Shown one piece after another: positions 8,171 to 16,238 of a DNA stretch of 16,271 bases (its first letter is position 1; each line of letters begins with the position of its first letter). Origin of the DNA: an uncultured Bacilli bacterium (GTDB lineage Bacteria; Bacillota_I; Bacilli_A; RF39; UBA660); assembly GCA_910585915.1 (NCBI GenBank), contig CAJUGF010000034.1, forward strand, positions 1-16,271. The letters are read 5' to 3'. The notes beneath the pieces were generated by a model. The model saw only the letters and a program-made list of their open reading frames with translations, searched no databases and had not been told where the DNA came from. The position numbers and the translations under genes are program-made.

Positions 8171-8199
8171 ATTATAAAATAGTTTAAAACGAAGGTAAA
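8171..8199 (-). promoter_or_regulatory. Putative promoter of the GT4-Alg14-Alg13 unit
   Basis: The minus strand reads TTTACC (8194-8199; four of six matches to TTGACA), 17 bp, TATAAT (8171-8176). It follows directly after the terminator at 8201-8227, where a new promoter would be needed. The -10 ends 18 nt before ATG 8152, giving a leader of about 12 nt. Confidence 0.6.
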
Positions 8200-8200
8200 G

Positions 8201-8227
8201 AAAAAATAGGAAGAAAATCTTCCTATT
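8201..8227 (-). terminator. Intrinsic terminator closing the upstream glycan operon
   Basis: The minus strand has a perfect 10-bp stem AATAGGAAGA/TCTTCCTATT (8218-8227 with 8205-8214) around a 3-nt loop (8215-8217). With the last stem bases it gives an unbroken run of six T residues (8201-8206). The TAG stop of the DUF6056-like gene (8223-8225) lies inside the stem. Confidence 0.85.
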
Positions 8228-9779
8228 CATAAGAAATAACAACATCCTTTGGAATATCATAATACTCTCGGATCCAATCTATAATATAAGCATTCCCTTC
8301 TGTGTAAGGTTGATCTCCAGAATATAAAATATCTGGTACCATGTGAAGTACTACATGATCATACTGCATTCCAGCTTGAATATTTTGGGATACCTCTTTC
8401 AAAACTCGATCATTTTCCTTATTCACTTCACAATTTTTTTGATATCCTTGATAAACACTAATCATATTAAGTGATGTTAATAATAAAAATGGCAATAATA
8501 AATAAAGTAAATTACACTTAAATTTCACTTTCACATGGCACAACACATTAATAAAGAAAATAAAACAAATAATATTAAAAATAATACCACTACGAAGAGC
8601 ATAATAAGGAGCAACAAGCATAACACCTTGTGACAAGATAGCACTAATCACTAAATAAAGAACGTTCCATTCCTTATGATTCACAAGATATAATATTACA
8701 ATATAACCTATAACAAAAAAATGTCCAATAAAAACAAGAGACAATAAAAATAAATGATCTCCAAAAAAATCATATACATATCCAAAATAAGATTGCGCAA
8801 ACATCAATTGACCTAAAATCATTAAAATACTTAGCAAAAGAGCACAATCATTAAATAGAGAAACTCCTTTTTTCTTTTTCAAATTATCATACGCACAATA
8901 TAGTAAAATTAAAAAAAAGATTCCTGTAAAATAACGAGTATAATTTCCTAAAATACCAGTAACGATTGCTGGAACATTTAAACGAAATTTTTCAAAGAAA
9001 GACAACGCATAGAAAGCTGCACTGGTACGATGAGTAAGACGTACATTATTTCCAGGAGCAAGCATCAAAATAGCAAAAGCTATTAAACTAACTAAGCAGA
9101 ATAAAACATTCCCCCGATCAGCTTTCTTCGTTTGAGAATATTGAACAATAGTAACAATTAAAACATAACCAAGCACTGCTATTGCTATTTGCTCTTGTGA
9201 ATAAGTTCCTAAAAAAACTAAAACTAATAGCAAGAAATCATATAAAAACCGATAAAATGTTTTCGAAAAAGTAATTTCTTTTCGAATCAAATGCAAATAA
9301 ACAAAAGCTAAGAAAAAACATAATGGCACAATATAGAGACAAGAGGCAGTAATCCAATAAATACCACTACGAAGTTGCATTATTTCAAAAAGTCCATAAC
9401 ACAACACTGTAAAAAGCGCCATGGTAGAGTTTCGAAGTTTTGTTGTTTTTGTTGCAATCAAATAAATAAAAATAAATATGCCCAAAATCATTAAACTTTG
9501 AAAAAAATGATAAACAGATAGCCCAAGATGTCCCAAAAAAATTTCAAAAAAGAATCCAACAATTCTTCCACCCCATGATTGATAATGCATGCCCAAAAAT
9601 TGAAAAATATCTGCTAAACCATAATGAAGACCTGAAACAGGAACATTTACTTCATAAGACAAAGATAAATATCCATAATCATCATGATATAAAAAAACCT
9701 GCAAATGTTGAAAAAATAAATAAACGAAAAAACATGCAAAAATGGTTATAATAAGCCAATTCTTTTTTAAACATTTCAT
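8223..9779 (-). CDS. DUF6056-like polytopic membrane protein, probable GT-C-type transferase
   Basis: 518 residues from ATG 9779. One helix near 9-28, then an outer loop with LYHDDYGYLSL (30-40; the HDD acidic pair is placed like the catalytic site of GT-C enzymes) and HYQSWGGRIVGF (65-76), then about ten more helices to about residue 440, and an outer C-terminal tail of about 70 residues (VNKENDRVLKEVSQNI onward). The HDDY plus WGGR pair resembles DUF6056 proteins found in surface polysaccharide loci; this is recalled, not searched. It could transfer a sugar or another group outside the membrane, or polymerise the chain; substrate unknown. A TTG at 9785 is in frame, but GAGGAG (9788-9793) fits ATG 9779 (8-nt gap). 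Last gene of its operon, ending in the terminator. Only one in-frame stop (TGA 9792-9794) separates it from the preceding gene. Confidence 0.75.
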   Translation of the reverse strand: MKCLKKNWLIITIFACFFVYLFFQHLQVFLYHDDYGYLSLSYEVNVPVSGLHYGLADIFQFLGMHYQSWGGRIVGFFFEIFLGHLGLSVYHFFQSLMILGIFIFIYLIATKTTKLRNSTMALFTVLCYGLFEIMQLRSGIYWITASCLYIVPLCFFLAFVYLHLIRKEITFSKTFYRFLYDFLLLVLVFLGTYSQEQIAIAVLGYVLIVTIVQYSQTKKADRGNVLFCLVSLIAFAILMLAPGNNVRLTHRTSAAFYALSFFEKFRLNVPAIVTGILGNYTRYFTGIFFLILLYCAYDNLKKKKGVSLFNDCALLLSILMILGQLMFAQSYFGYVYDFFGDHLFLLSLVFIGHFFVIGYIVILYLVNHKEWNVLYLVISAILSQGVMLVAPYYALRSGIIFNIICFIFFINVLCHVKVKFKCNLLYLLLPFLLLTSLNMISVYQGYQKNCEVNKENDRVLKEVSQNIQAGMQYDHVVLHMVPDILYSGDQPYTEGNAYIIDWIREYYDIPKDVVISYE

Positions 9780-9787
9780 AAACAAAA

Positions 9788-9793
9788 CTCCTC
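9788..9793 (-). promoter_or_regulatory. Ribosome binding site deciding the DUF6056-like start (GAGGAG)
   Basis: GAGGAG overlaps the TGA stop of the preceding gene (TGAGGAG) and is 8 nt from ATG 9779 but only 2 nt from TTG 9785. The ATG is therefore the probable start, and translation is likely coupled. Confidence 0.7.
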
Positions 9794-11711
9794 AACTTTC
9801 TAGTTCCCAAACTTGTGCTAAATAAGCTTGTCGTTCTAATATTTTCTTTTTCTGTCCCTCATTAAGAGCATAACGCGAAATAAAATAATCATGAATTTGT
9901 TTTACTTCTTCAAAATGTGCTTGCTTTTTTGTAACAGAAGTGACATTGCTTCCATGCTGACGATAATAATTGCAACTATTTTTTGAATAAGCTATACGGC
10001 CCGTTTGCATTACTAAAGCATAAAATATCCAATCCCCTGCCTGTTTATAGTTACGAGCTTTTGAAAAAAAAGCAGAATAATCAGCATTTTTAAACAATGC
10101 TGAAGAAACATTAGCAATCGTACAATTCAAATAGGTATACTTTTGAAACTCCTCCACTCCATCCATAACATAATTATGATTCCAATGCCCTGATTTCTGT
10201 AAATCAATATCACTACGAAGACTAGATACAAAAATACGGCCTTGAACGTCCATCATTGCAGTATCAACATAACTAATTACAATCGAAGAATCATGTAAAA
10301 TTGGGCGAATCATTTCCTTTAAAGCAGAATCATCACAATAATCATCAGCTTCGCAAATCCAAACATAATCACCCTTAGCAATTTGAAAACCTTTTTCCCA
10401 TTGAGAAAAAGCAGAACCACTATTTACATCATTATAAACTTTTTTAATAGACATATAAGGGCTTAAATGATTAGCAATCACATCTATCAATTCACGGCTT
10501 TCATCCGTAGAACAATCATCTAATAAAACTAGTTCAAAAATACGTACCTGCTGTTTTAAAATACTGGCAATCCTTTGATATAAAAAACGCGCATAATTAT
10601 AGTTTGGAACAATCACTGAAATTGTTGGACCTACATTTTTTATACTTTGATTCTTTTTGGCTAAAAGCACTAAATCATCAAGATCTCCAGAAAACAAAGA
10701 TACCGTTTGAAACTTTTGTTTTAAAAAGCGATACGCATCGATAAGTAAATTAGCCCCCCAAAACAATTTATGATATTCTAAAAACAATAACAACTGATAA
10801 AAACAACGAGTCTTCTTCCCCAACTCTTTAAAAAAAGAATTCAGAAAAGGGTTATTCAAAACATCATAACCAGAAGAAAGGCGATAAAATTCCTTCAAAT
10901 ATTTTTTCCGCTTTTGTGACTCAGATATATTTGGAAATTGATAAAAAAACATTAAAATAATTTGATTAAAAACCAAAGCATTTTTATAAATTTCATACCT
11001 ATCATGTGTCTTAATTTTCAAAAGTGTATGTTCTACACCAGTAAAAATATCAAATTTTTTAAAACTAAAATCAGAATTTTGAATAGAATGATCTCTCTGA
11101 ATATAATAATAATAAACATCTTTTACATAAACAAGCTTTTGAGCATGAATTAAAATGGGTATAACTACAGCTACATCTTCATTGATTTTTCCAACATGAA
11201 AAGGATCATGCTCAAACACTTCTCGTTGAAACAATTTATTACAAGCAGAAGCGGCTAGTCCAACATTAATATAAGAAAGGGTATCCGAAGGATCACCCTC
11301 ACATCCCTTACCTACATAAACAGAACCATCGACCTCATAAATACTTTTGATATCACTTACAGCAACCGTTGCCTCTTGTGTAATAAGTTCATTAGCCATA
11401 GCTTCATAATAATTTGGATCAACAACATCATCAGAATCCACAAACCCAATAAAATCTCCAGAAGCTTTTCGAAGCCCTAAATTTCTAGAATAAGCAAGTC
11501 CTTGATTCTTATTGTTTTCTAAAAGTACAATTCTTTTATCTTTTTTCGCAAACTTTTTTAAAATTTTTAACGTTCCATCAGTAGAGCAATCATCAATTAA
11601 AAGAATTTCTATATTTCGATAAGTTTGTTGAAGTAAAGAATTTAAACACTTTTCTATATAAGCTTCTGTATTATAAGCACTAACAATAATTGAAATCTTC
11701 TTTTTTTCCAT
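9792..11711 (-). CDS. Two-domain GT2 glycosyltransferase, order B'-A'
   Basis: 639 residues from ATG 11711, no clear membrane helices. The first GT2 domain (B', about 5-330) starts ISIIVSAYNTEAYIEKCL, then LLIDDCSTDGT (37-47), NQGLAYSRNLGL (69-80), VDSDD (91-95, metal site) and KINEDVAV (175-182, with the usual catalytic-base acidic pair). The second GT2 domain (A', about 362-630) has TISVIVPNYNYARFL, LLDDCSTDES, WICEADD (451-457) and AGDWIFYALV (558-567). Each domain is homologous to one domain of the upstream 964-aa protein, but in reversed order. Probably adds two different sugars, or a repeating disaccharide, to the lipid-linked chain. GTG 11720 would add three residues; ATG 11711 has AGGTGG 5 nt upstream. 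The stop TGA overlaps the ribosome site of the next gene. Donors and linkages unknown. Confidence 0.88.
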   Translation of the reverse strand: MEKKKISIIVSAYNTEAYIEKCLNSLLQQTYRNIEILLIDDCSTDGTLKILKKFAKKDKRIVLLENNKNQGLAYSRNLGLRKASGDFIGFVDSDDVVDPNYYEAMANELITQEATVAVSDIKSIYEVDGSVYVGKGCEGDPSDTLSYINVGLAASACNKLFQREVFEHDPFHVGKINEDVAVVIPILIHAQKLVYVKDVYYYYIQRDHSIQNSDFSFKKFDIFTGVEHTLLKIKTHDRYEIYKNALVFNQIILMFFYQFPNISESQKRKKYLKEFYRLSSGYDVLNNPFLNSFFKELGKKTRCFYQLLLFLEYHKLFWGANLLIDAYRFLKQKFQTVSLFSGDLDDLVLLAKKNQSIKNVGPTISVIVPNYNYARFLYQRIASILKQQVRIFELVLLDDCSTDESRELIDVIANHLSPYMSIKKVYNDVNSGSAFSQWEKGFQIAKGDYVWICEADDYCDDSALKEMIRPILHDSSIVISYVDTAMMDVQGRIFVSSLRSDIDLQKSGHWNHNYVMDGVEEFQKYTYLNCTIANVSSALFKNADYSAFFSKARNYKQAGDWIFYALVMQTGRIAYSKNSCNYYRQHGSNVTSVTKKQAHFEEVKQIHDYFISRYALNEGQKKKILERQAYLAQVWELES

Positions 11712-11716
11712 GACAT

Positions 11717-11722
11717 CCACCT
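11717..11722 (-). promoter_or_regulatory. Ribosome binding site deciding the double-GT2 start (AGGTGG)
   Basis: AGGTGG overlaps the TAG stop of the upstream gene (TAGGTGG) and is 5 nt from ATG 11711. A GTG at 11720 lies inside this motif and so is not a credible start. Confidence 0.7.
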
Positions 11723-14615
11723 AATACATTTTAATAAGCAAATATAAATCTAACTTTTTTATTTGCCTATCTTGAATCATTGATAAAAGCTTTGATAAGC
11801 GATAAGTTTTTACATATTCTAAAACATAAGGATTATTTATATAATCAAATTCATTCATGTGATCACAAAACAATGCAATATATTTTTTTCGCTCCTTAGA
11901 TTTTAATTTTGGAAGAATAAATAATAAAATTCCTAGAAATTGATGTGTGTAAATACTTCCCTTAATCTCATCTAAATGTTTACTATCCTTTAATTTTTCT
12001 AAACAATGGCGAGCACTATCAAACAATACAAATCGCTTTTCTTGAAATTCACTATTTTGGATTGATCCAGATCTTTGAAAATAATAATAGAATGCACTAT
12101 CCACATAACAAATTTTATCAGCACGATCAAATAAAATTGGAGTCACTGCTACATCTTCATTATTAAGACCTTCTGGAAATTTAAGATTTTGATACAACGA
12201 CTTCTTTACAATTTTATTACAAGAAGTTGTCATCATAGGTGTATCAACTGCTGCAAAAAAATCACTTTCTCGTTCAAAATTATGTAAAGATACAAATTCC
12301 TTGGTCCCATCTTCATAATAATTAAACATATCACAATATACAATAGAAGCATCTTCTTCCAAAGCTTTCTTTAACATTGTCATATACATATTTGGAGCTA
12401 CAAAATCGTCAGAATCTAAATATATAACATAACGTCCCTTTGCTTTAGAAAGTCCATAATTTTTAGCACTGGATAAACCACCATTTTTCTTATCATATCC
12501 AAAAACAATATTAGGATACTTCTTCTCATATTCTTCTATAATTCGTTTACTATTATCAGGACTTCCATCATTCACTACAATAACTTCCGTTTTTGGAGGA
12601 ATATTAACAAGTACAGAATCCAAACACTTTTCTAAATATTTTTCCGTATTATAAACCGGAACAATAATAGAAAGCAAAACTTCATCTTTTACTCTAGCCT
12701 TCTTTAATATATCTTCAAAAGGAATATCCAATAAACGAAGCTCTTCATGTCCCAAACAATATCTTCTTCTGACCATCTCACGATAATCTTCCATATAAGC
12801 AAGAACTTCTATAGATAAAGAATAATCCTTCACGACCATATCATGAATTCGGCAAATTTCCTTATAATGCAAATCATTTTTCGTCGTCAAAGTAACACTT
12901 TTACTATGCATTCTATGATAATTTAGAGACTTATGACAATATGAAATATTCCCATGTTCTAAAACTTTTAGATAAAAGTACCAATCACCAGATAACTTAA
13001 ATTGTTGTGCATCCTTTAAATAAGAAACATAAGGAATATTCTTTTTTAAGCGAAATACTACAGAAGAAACATTAGCAATTGTATTATTAATACACATTGT
13101 ACTACATATCTCTTCACTACCAGGTATGATATAAGATTGATCCCATTTATGACAACCATAAATATCTATCCATTCTCTCAAATTAGGCATTAATAACTGA
13201 TTATTTTCATCAATCGTTAATGATTCAGCATAAGAAACTACCACATCTTCGTCTTGAAATCCTAACATAACCTGTTCCAAAAATCTTGGATCAGCACTAT
13301 CATCAGCTTCACAAATCCACAAATAATCTCCACTTGCTACTTCAAAACATTTACTCCATTGTTTAAAAACATTACCACTATTCACTTCATTTGGAATAAA
13401 TTTAACAGGAATCTCTGGATAAATCGTTTGAATTTCCTTTATTTTTTCTTTAATAACTTCAATACTACGATCTTTAGAACAATCATCCAAAATAATCAAT
13501 TCAGCAATTCTATAACTCTGAAATAAAACTGAATCTATTCGTTCATTCAAATAGTTTTCATAATTATAATTAGGAATAACAACTGATACTTTTTCACTTC
13601 CCATACTTTGTGGAACAACATTACTTTGATAAATAGAAATTACTTTATGATAAAGAGCAGGCATATTCTCAAAAATAGACATCAATGTTAATAACAAGAC
13701 TGGCATAAAAAGACTAGTAGCATACAAAAAAGTACTCATAGGAAAACACAAAGAAGTTATAAACAAAATAATTAAAATTGTCCTTGTACAATATCCCATC
13801 TTTCGCTCATGTTTTTTTAAACAATAACAAGTTCCAATAAGCATCATAAATACCATTGTACAAAGAACAAGATAAGACATATTTGAAAATATTGGAATTC
13901 GATTAAAAGAATTTATCGAATAAATATCAAATACTTGCATCAAAAAAGTAACAATAAACCCACCTACCATAGCTGTAGATAACTTAATTGCACATTTTAA
14001 ACCTCTTTTACGAGAAATAATTAAACCTAAAAAAAATAAATACAAAACAGAAATAGGATATATTTTGAAAAGACACCCAACCATCATACCCATAACCGTC
14101 ATAAAAATAAAATTCTTCTTACGATAAATAGCTAAATCATCAAACAAAGTTGTTACATACAAAGTAAAATTTGCAATGAAACAAAACAAGATCATCAAAG
14201 GATTCAAAGATCCCCAAAAAATGAAATTACTTAAAGTGATCAATAATAAACTAAAAATCCACTTTGCTTTATCCCCTTCTTTTCGAACAAATAATGAAAA
14301 CAACAAACCAGATAACAATTGAACTGCAAATAGGAAAAGATTTATTAAATCTAAACGTTTACTGTAAATTACAAAAAAAGAAAGACATTGAATTAAAAGA
14401 AAACAAATATAAAAAGCAAAAACATTCTTCTTTCCAATTGGATACATCTTTAAATAATTATGATAAATTAAACTAAAAATCAAATAAAGAAAAACTGCTA
14501 AAGCAAAGCCCCATACTACTGTTGATAAGAACTTCTGATGAATTAAAATTCCACAACAACCAAATAAGCTAAATAAAAATAAAACTAAAATCCCTTGTAA
14601 AAAAAACTTTTTCAT
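11721..14615 (-). CDS. Membrane-anchored double GT2 glycosyltransferase, order TM-A-B
   Basis: 964 residues in three parts. Residues 1-315 hold about ten membrane helices, including NPLMILFCFIANF (138-150) and GCLFKIYPISVLYLFF (180-195), which recall GT-C/GT87 membrane proteins but show no clear catalytic loop. Residues 343-615 are a GT2 domain (A): VSVVIPNYNYENYL, IILDDCSKDRS (374-384), WICEADD (433-439), SGDWYFYLKV (542-551) and YHRMHSKSVT (566-575). Residues 648-940 are a second GT2 domain (B): LSIIVPVYNTEKYL, VVNDGSPDNS (680-689), LDSDD (733-737), NNEDVAVTP (818-826) and SIQNSEF (851-857). It is probably a chain-extending enzyme fixed at the membrane, perhaps coupling two sugar additions to lipid handling. 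Start ATG 14615 overlaps the preceding stop as ATGA; GGAGG lies 10 nt upstream. The whole frame is open, so the fusion is genuine within this sequence. Sugars unknown. Confidence 0.88.
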   Translation of the reverse strand: MKKFFLQGILVLFLFSLFGCCGILIHQKFLSTVVWGFALAVFLYLIFSLIYHNYLKMYPIGKKNVFAFYICFLLIQCLSFFVIYSKRLDLINLFLFAVQLLSGLLFSLFVRKEGDKAKWIFSLLLITLSNFIFWGSLNPLMILFCFIANFTLYVTTLFDDLAIYRKKNFIFMTVMGMMVGCLFKIYPISVLYLFFLGLIISRKRGLKCAIKLSTAMVGGFIVTFLMQVFDIYSINSFNRIPIFSNMSYLVLCTMVFMMLIGTCYCLKKHERKMGYCTRTILIILFITSLCFPMSTFLYATSLFMPVLLLTLMSIFENMPALYHKVISIYQSNVVPQSMGSEKVSVVIPNYNYENYLNERIDSVLFQSYRIAELIILDDCSKDRSIEVIKEKIKEIQTIYPEIPVKFIPNEVNSGNVFKQWSKCFEVASGDYLWICEADDSADPRFLEQVMLGFQDEDVVVSYAESLTIDENNQLLMPNLREWIDIYGCHKWDQSYIIPGSEEICSTMCINNTIANVSSVVFRLKKNIPYVSYLKDAQQFKLSGDWYFYLKVLEHGNISYCHKSLNYHRMHSKSVTLTTKNDLHYKEICRIHDMVVKDYSLSIEVLAYMEDYREMVRRRYCLGHEELRLLDIPFEDILKKARVKDEVLLSIIVPVYNTEKYLEKCLDSVLVNIPPKTEVIVVNDGSPDNSKRIIEEYEKKYPNIVFGYDKKNGGLSSAKNYGLSKAKGRYVIYLDSDDFVAPNMYMTMLKKALEEDASIVYCDMFNYYEDGTKEFVSLHNFERESDFFAAVDTPMMTTSCNKIVKKSLYQNLKFPEGLNNEDVAVTPILFDRADKICYVDSAFYYYFQRSGSIQNSEFQEKRFVLFDSARHCLEKLKDSKHLDEIKGSIYTHQFLGILLFILPKLKSKERKKYIALFCDHMNEFDYINNPYVLEYVKTYRLSKLLSMIQDRQIKKLDLYLLIKMY

Positions 14616-15463
14616 ATACTTCCATCCTCCAACATAATTTTCTTCAATAAACCTAAAGAACGAACAATCTCACGATTGCGAAAAATCAATTTTTTTCGTT
14701 CTTTATTTTGAAAAGATAAATTCAAAGAAGCACCCTCTTTGTGAAAAACAGTTATGCTAGAATCATAATAAGAAATCAACCCATCTTTTTTTCTTCGATA
14801 ATCTAAAAATTCCTCTTCATGATACAAAAATGTTCCAGGATAAAAAATATTATCATACCTCTCATAATATTTTTTAGAAAAAACAATACAACATCCATGA
14901 ACAGCAATATCTCGACATGACTTTTCTCCATTCTCTAAATGTCTAGGCTTACACACCATTCTTTTCAAAGATATATAACTATTTAACAAAAAGGTTAATA
15001 TAACACTATGATAAATGCAAATAAGTTTTTTAGAAGTACTTATTGCTTGCTCCACTTCATCTAAAGTTCGATATACGGGAAAAGGATTAACACTTTCTCC
15101 CCCATCCGTAATAATCTTAGGTCCCATAAAATCAAACTTAACTTTATTATAAGCTTTTTCTATCTTTAAAATAAAGTCATCTCCCTGTAAAACAATATCA
15201 TTATTAAGAACAACCAAATAATCAGGATGATAATGTAAAGTAGCATAAGTACATCCAATGTTATTTCCCTTAGCAAATCCTAAATTATCTTCATTACAAA
15301 TAATATCTGGCACCACATCGATAAGTTTTTCCTTTTCTGATGTAGTCAAAGTTCCATTATCTACTACAATAATCGAATATTCTCCTTTTTGTTTTTGAAT
15401 GGACGCAATACACTCTAAAGTATCTTGAATATTTTTATAATGCAAAATAACAAATGACGTCAT
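14612..15463 (-). CDS. GT2 glycosyltransferase, WbbL/rhamnosyltransferase-like
   Basis: 283 residues from ATG 15463. The GT2 fold begins TSFVILHYKNIQDTLECI; VVDNGT (33-38), NEDNLGFAKGNNIG (57-70), LNND (86-89, in the DXD position, as usual in WbbL-like rhamnosyltransferases) and FLYHEEEFLDYR (212-223, catalytic-base region) follow. An extra amphipathic/hydrophobic stretch near 145-170 (KLICIYHSVILTFLLN...) may lie along the membrane. A rhamnose or similar deoxysugar donor is a family-based guess. A TTG at 15481 would overlap the permease gene and add six residues; ATG 15463 has AAGAGG 6 nt upstream and lies 1 nt beyond the permease stop, so it is preferred. The stop overlaps the start of the 964-aa gene as ATGA. 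Confidence 0.87.
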   Translation of the reverse strand: MTSFVILHYKNIQDTLECIASIQKQKGEYSIIVVDNGTLTTSEKEKLIDVVPDIICNEDNLGFAKGNNIGCTYATLHYHPDYLVVLNNDIVLQGDDFILKIEKAYNKVKFDFMGPKIITDGGESVNPFPVYRTLDEVEQAISTSKKLICIYHSVILTFLLNSYISLKRMVCKPRHLENGEKSCRDIAVHGCCIVFSKKYYERYDNIFYPGTFLYHEEEFLDYRRKKDGLISYYDSSITVFHKEGASLNLSFQNKERKKLIFRNREIVRSLGLLKKIMLEDGSI

Positions 15464-15464
15464 A

Positions 15465-16238
15465 CTATACCTCTTCTGCAAATCCTCGTTCCAAATGTTT
15501 AAAAATTAGATAACCTAAAATTAAAATTCCGAAACTAAAGAATCCTAAAATACATAAAACATAGATATCAGGTGCTTGTTGATAATAAAAAATAGCACGA
15601 TAAGCTTCAATCAAATGTTTCATTGGATTTAATTGCAAAATCCACTGTAAACGATTGGGAATCAAAGAAGCATCATATAAAATTGGTGTGGCATAAAAAG
15701 CCAATGTCAAAACAAAGTTAACAATATATTCAACATCTCTAACATATACATTAATTGCACTTAAAATAAATACAATACCTAAAGACAACAAAAATTGAAT
15801 AAAAATAACAAAAGGTAAATACAAAATCGTCGAACTAATTCCAAGCCCACCAAACAAAGTAAAAAGTAAAATAATAATACACGAAATCAAAAAATTAACA
15901 AGACCACTAAGTACAACAGAAATAGGCAAAATTTCTCTTGGAAAATAAACCTTTTTTATAATATTACCATTAGCTAAAACAGTAGTGGACCCTTGATTTA
16001 AAACCGTTGTAAAAAAATTCCAAGGAATAATTGCAACAATTAAAAATATTAAATAATTTGGTTGATCCTGTCTTAAAATATAAGGAAATATAATTGCATA
16101 AACCAAAACGGTTAACAATGGATTCACAAAAGACCAGATTACTCCTAGAAAAGAACCTTTATACTTTCCCCGAATTTCCTTTTTAACATTCGATTTTAAT
16201 AATTCTCGATATTGATATAATTCTTTAAATATACTCAT
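15465..16238 (-). CDS. ABC-2 type polysaccharide export permease, Wzm/TagG/RgpC-like
   Basis: Membrane half of an ABC exporter that moves finished undecaprenyl-linked polymer across the membrane. 257 residues, typical length. The N-terminal amphipathic part has LLKSNVKKEIRGKYKGSFLGVIWSFVNPLL (residues 13-42), the conserved entry motif of the family. About six membrane helices follow, with FPREILPISVV near 99-109, NVYVRDVEYIVNFVL near 163-177, FYATPILYDASLIP and the C-terminal block LNPMKHLIEAYRAIFY. Start ATG 16238 with GGTGA 4 nt upstream; it overlaps the preceding reading frame as ATGA. The next gene is a glycosyltransferase, not the usual ATP-binding subunit (Wzt/TagH), so the ATPase must be upstream of the window or elsewhere. 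Confidence 0.93.
   Translation of the reverse strand: MSIFKELYQYRELLKSNVKKEIRGKYKGSFLGVIWSFVNPLLTVLVYAIIFPYILRQDQPNYLIFLIVAIIPWNFFTTVLNQGSTTVLANGNIIKKVYFPREILPISVVLSGLVNFLISCIIILLFTLFGGLGISSTILYLPFVIFIQFLLSLGIVFILSAINVYVRDVEYIVNFVLTLAFYATPILYDASLIPNRLQWILQLNPMKHLIEAYRAIFYYQQAPDIYVLCILGFFSFGILILGYLIFKHLERGFAEEV
15470..15475 (-). promoter_or_regulatory. Ribosome binding site deciding the WbbL-like start (AAGAGG)
   Basis: AAGAGG inside the end of the permease gene is 6 nt from ATG 15463 and lies downstream of the alternative TTG at 15481, so it can only serve the ATG. Confidence 0.7.

Noticed and set aside
8201..8227. TCTTCCTATTTTTT as a third copy of the TCTTCTGYTTTTT promoter element
   Set aside because: It is the descending arm and T run of the terminator and is not 17 bp from the -10 box; the similarity is due to composition.
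10962..14476. Short plus-strand frames at 10962-11153 and 14264-14476
   Set aside because: Both are antisense to conserved GT2 or membrane-coding regions, Asn/Ile/Lys-rich and without ribosome sites.
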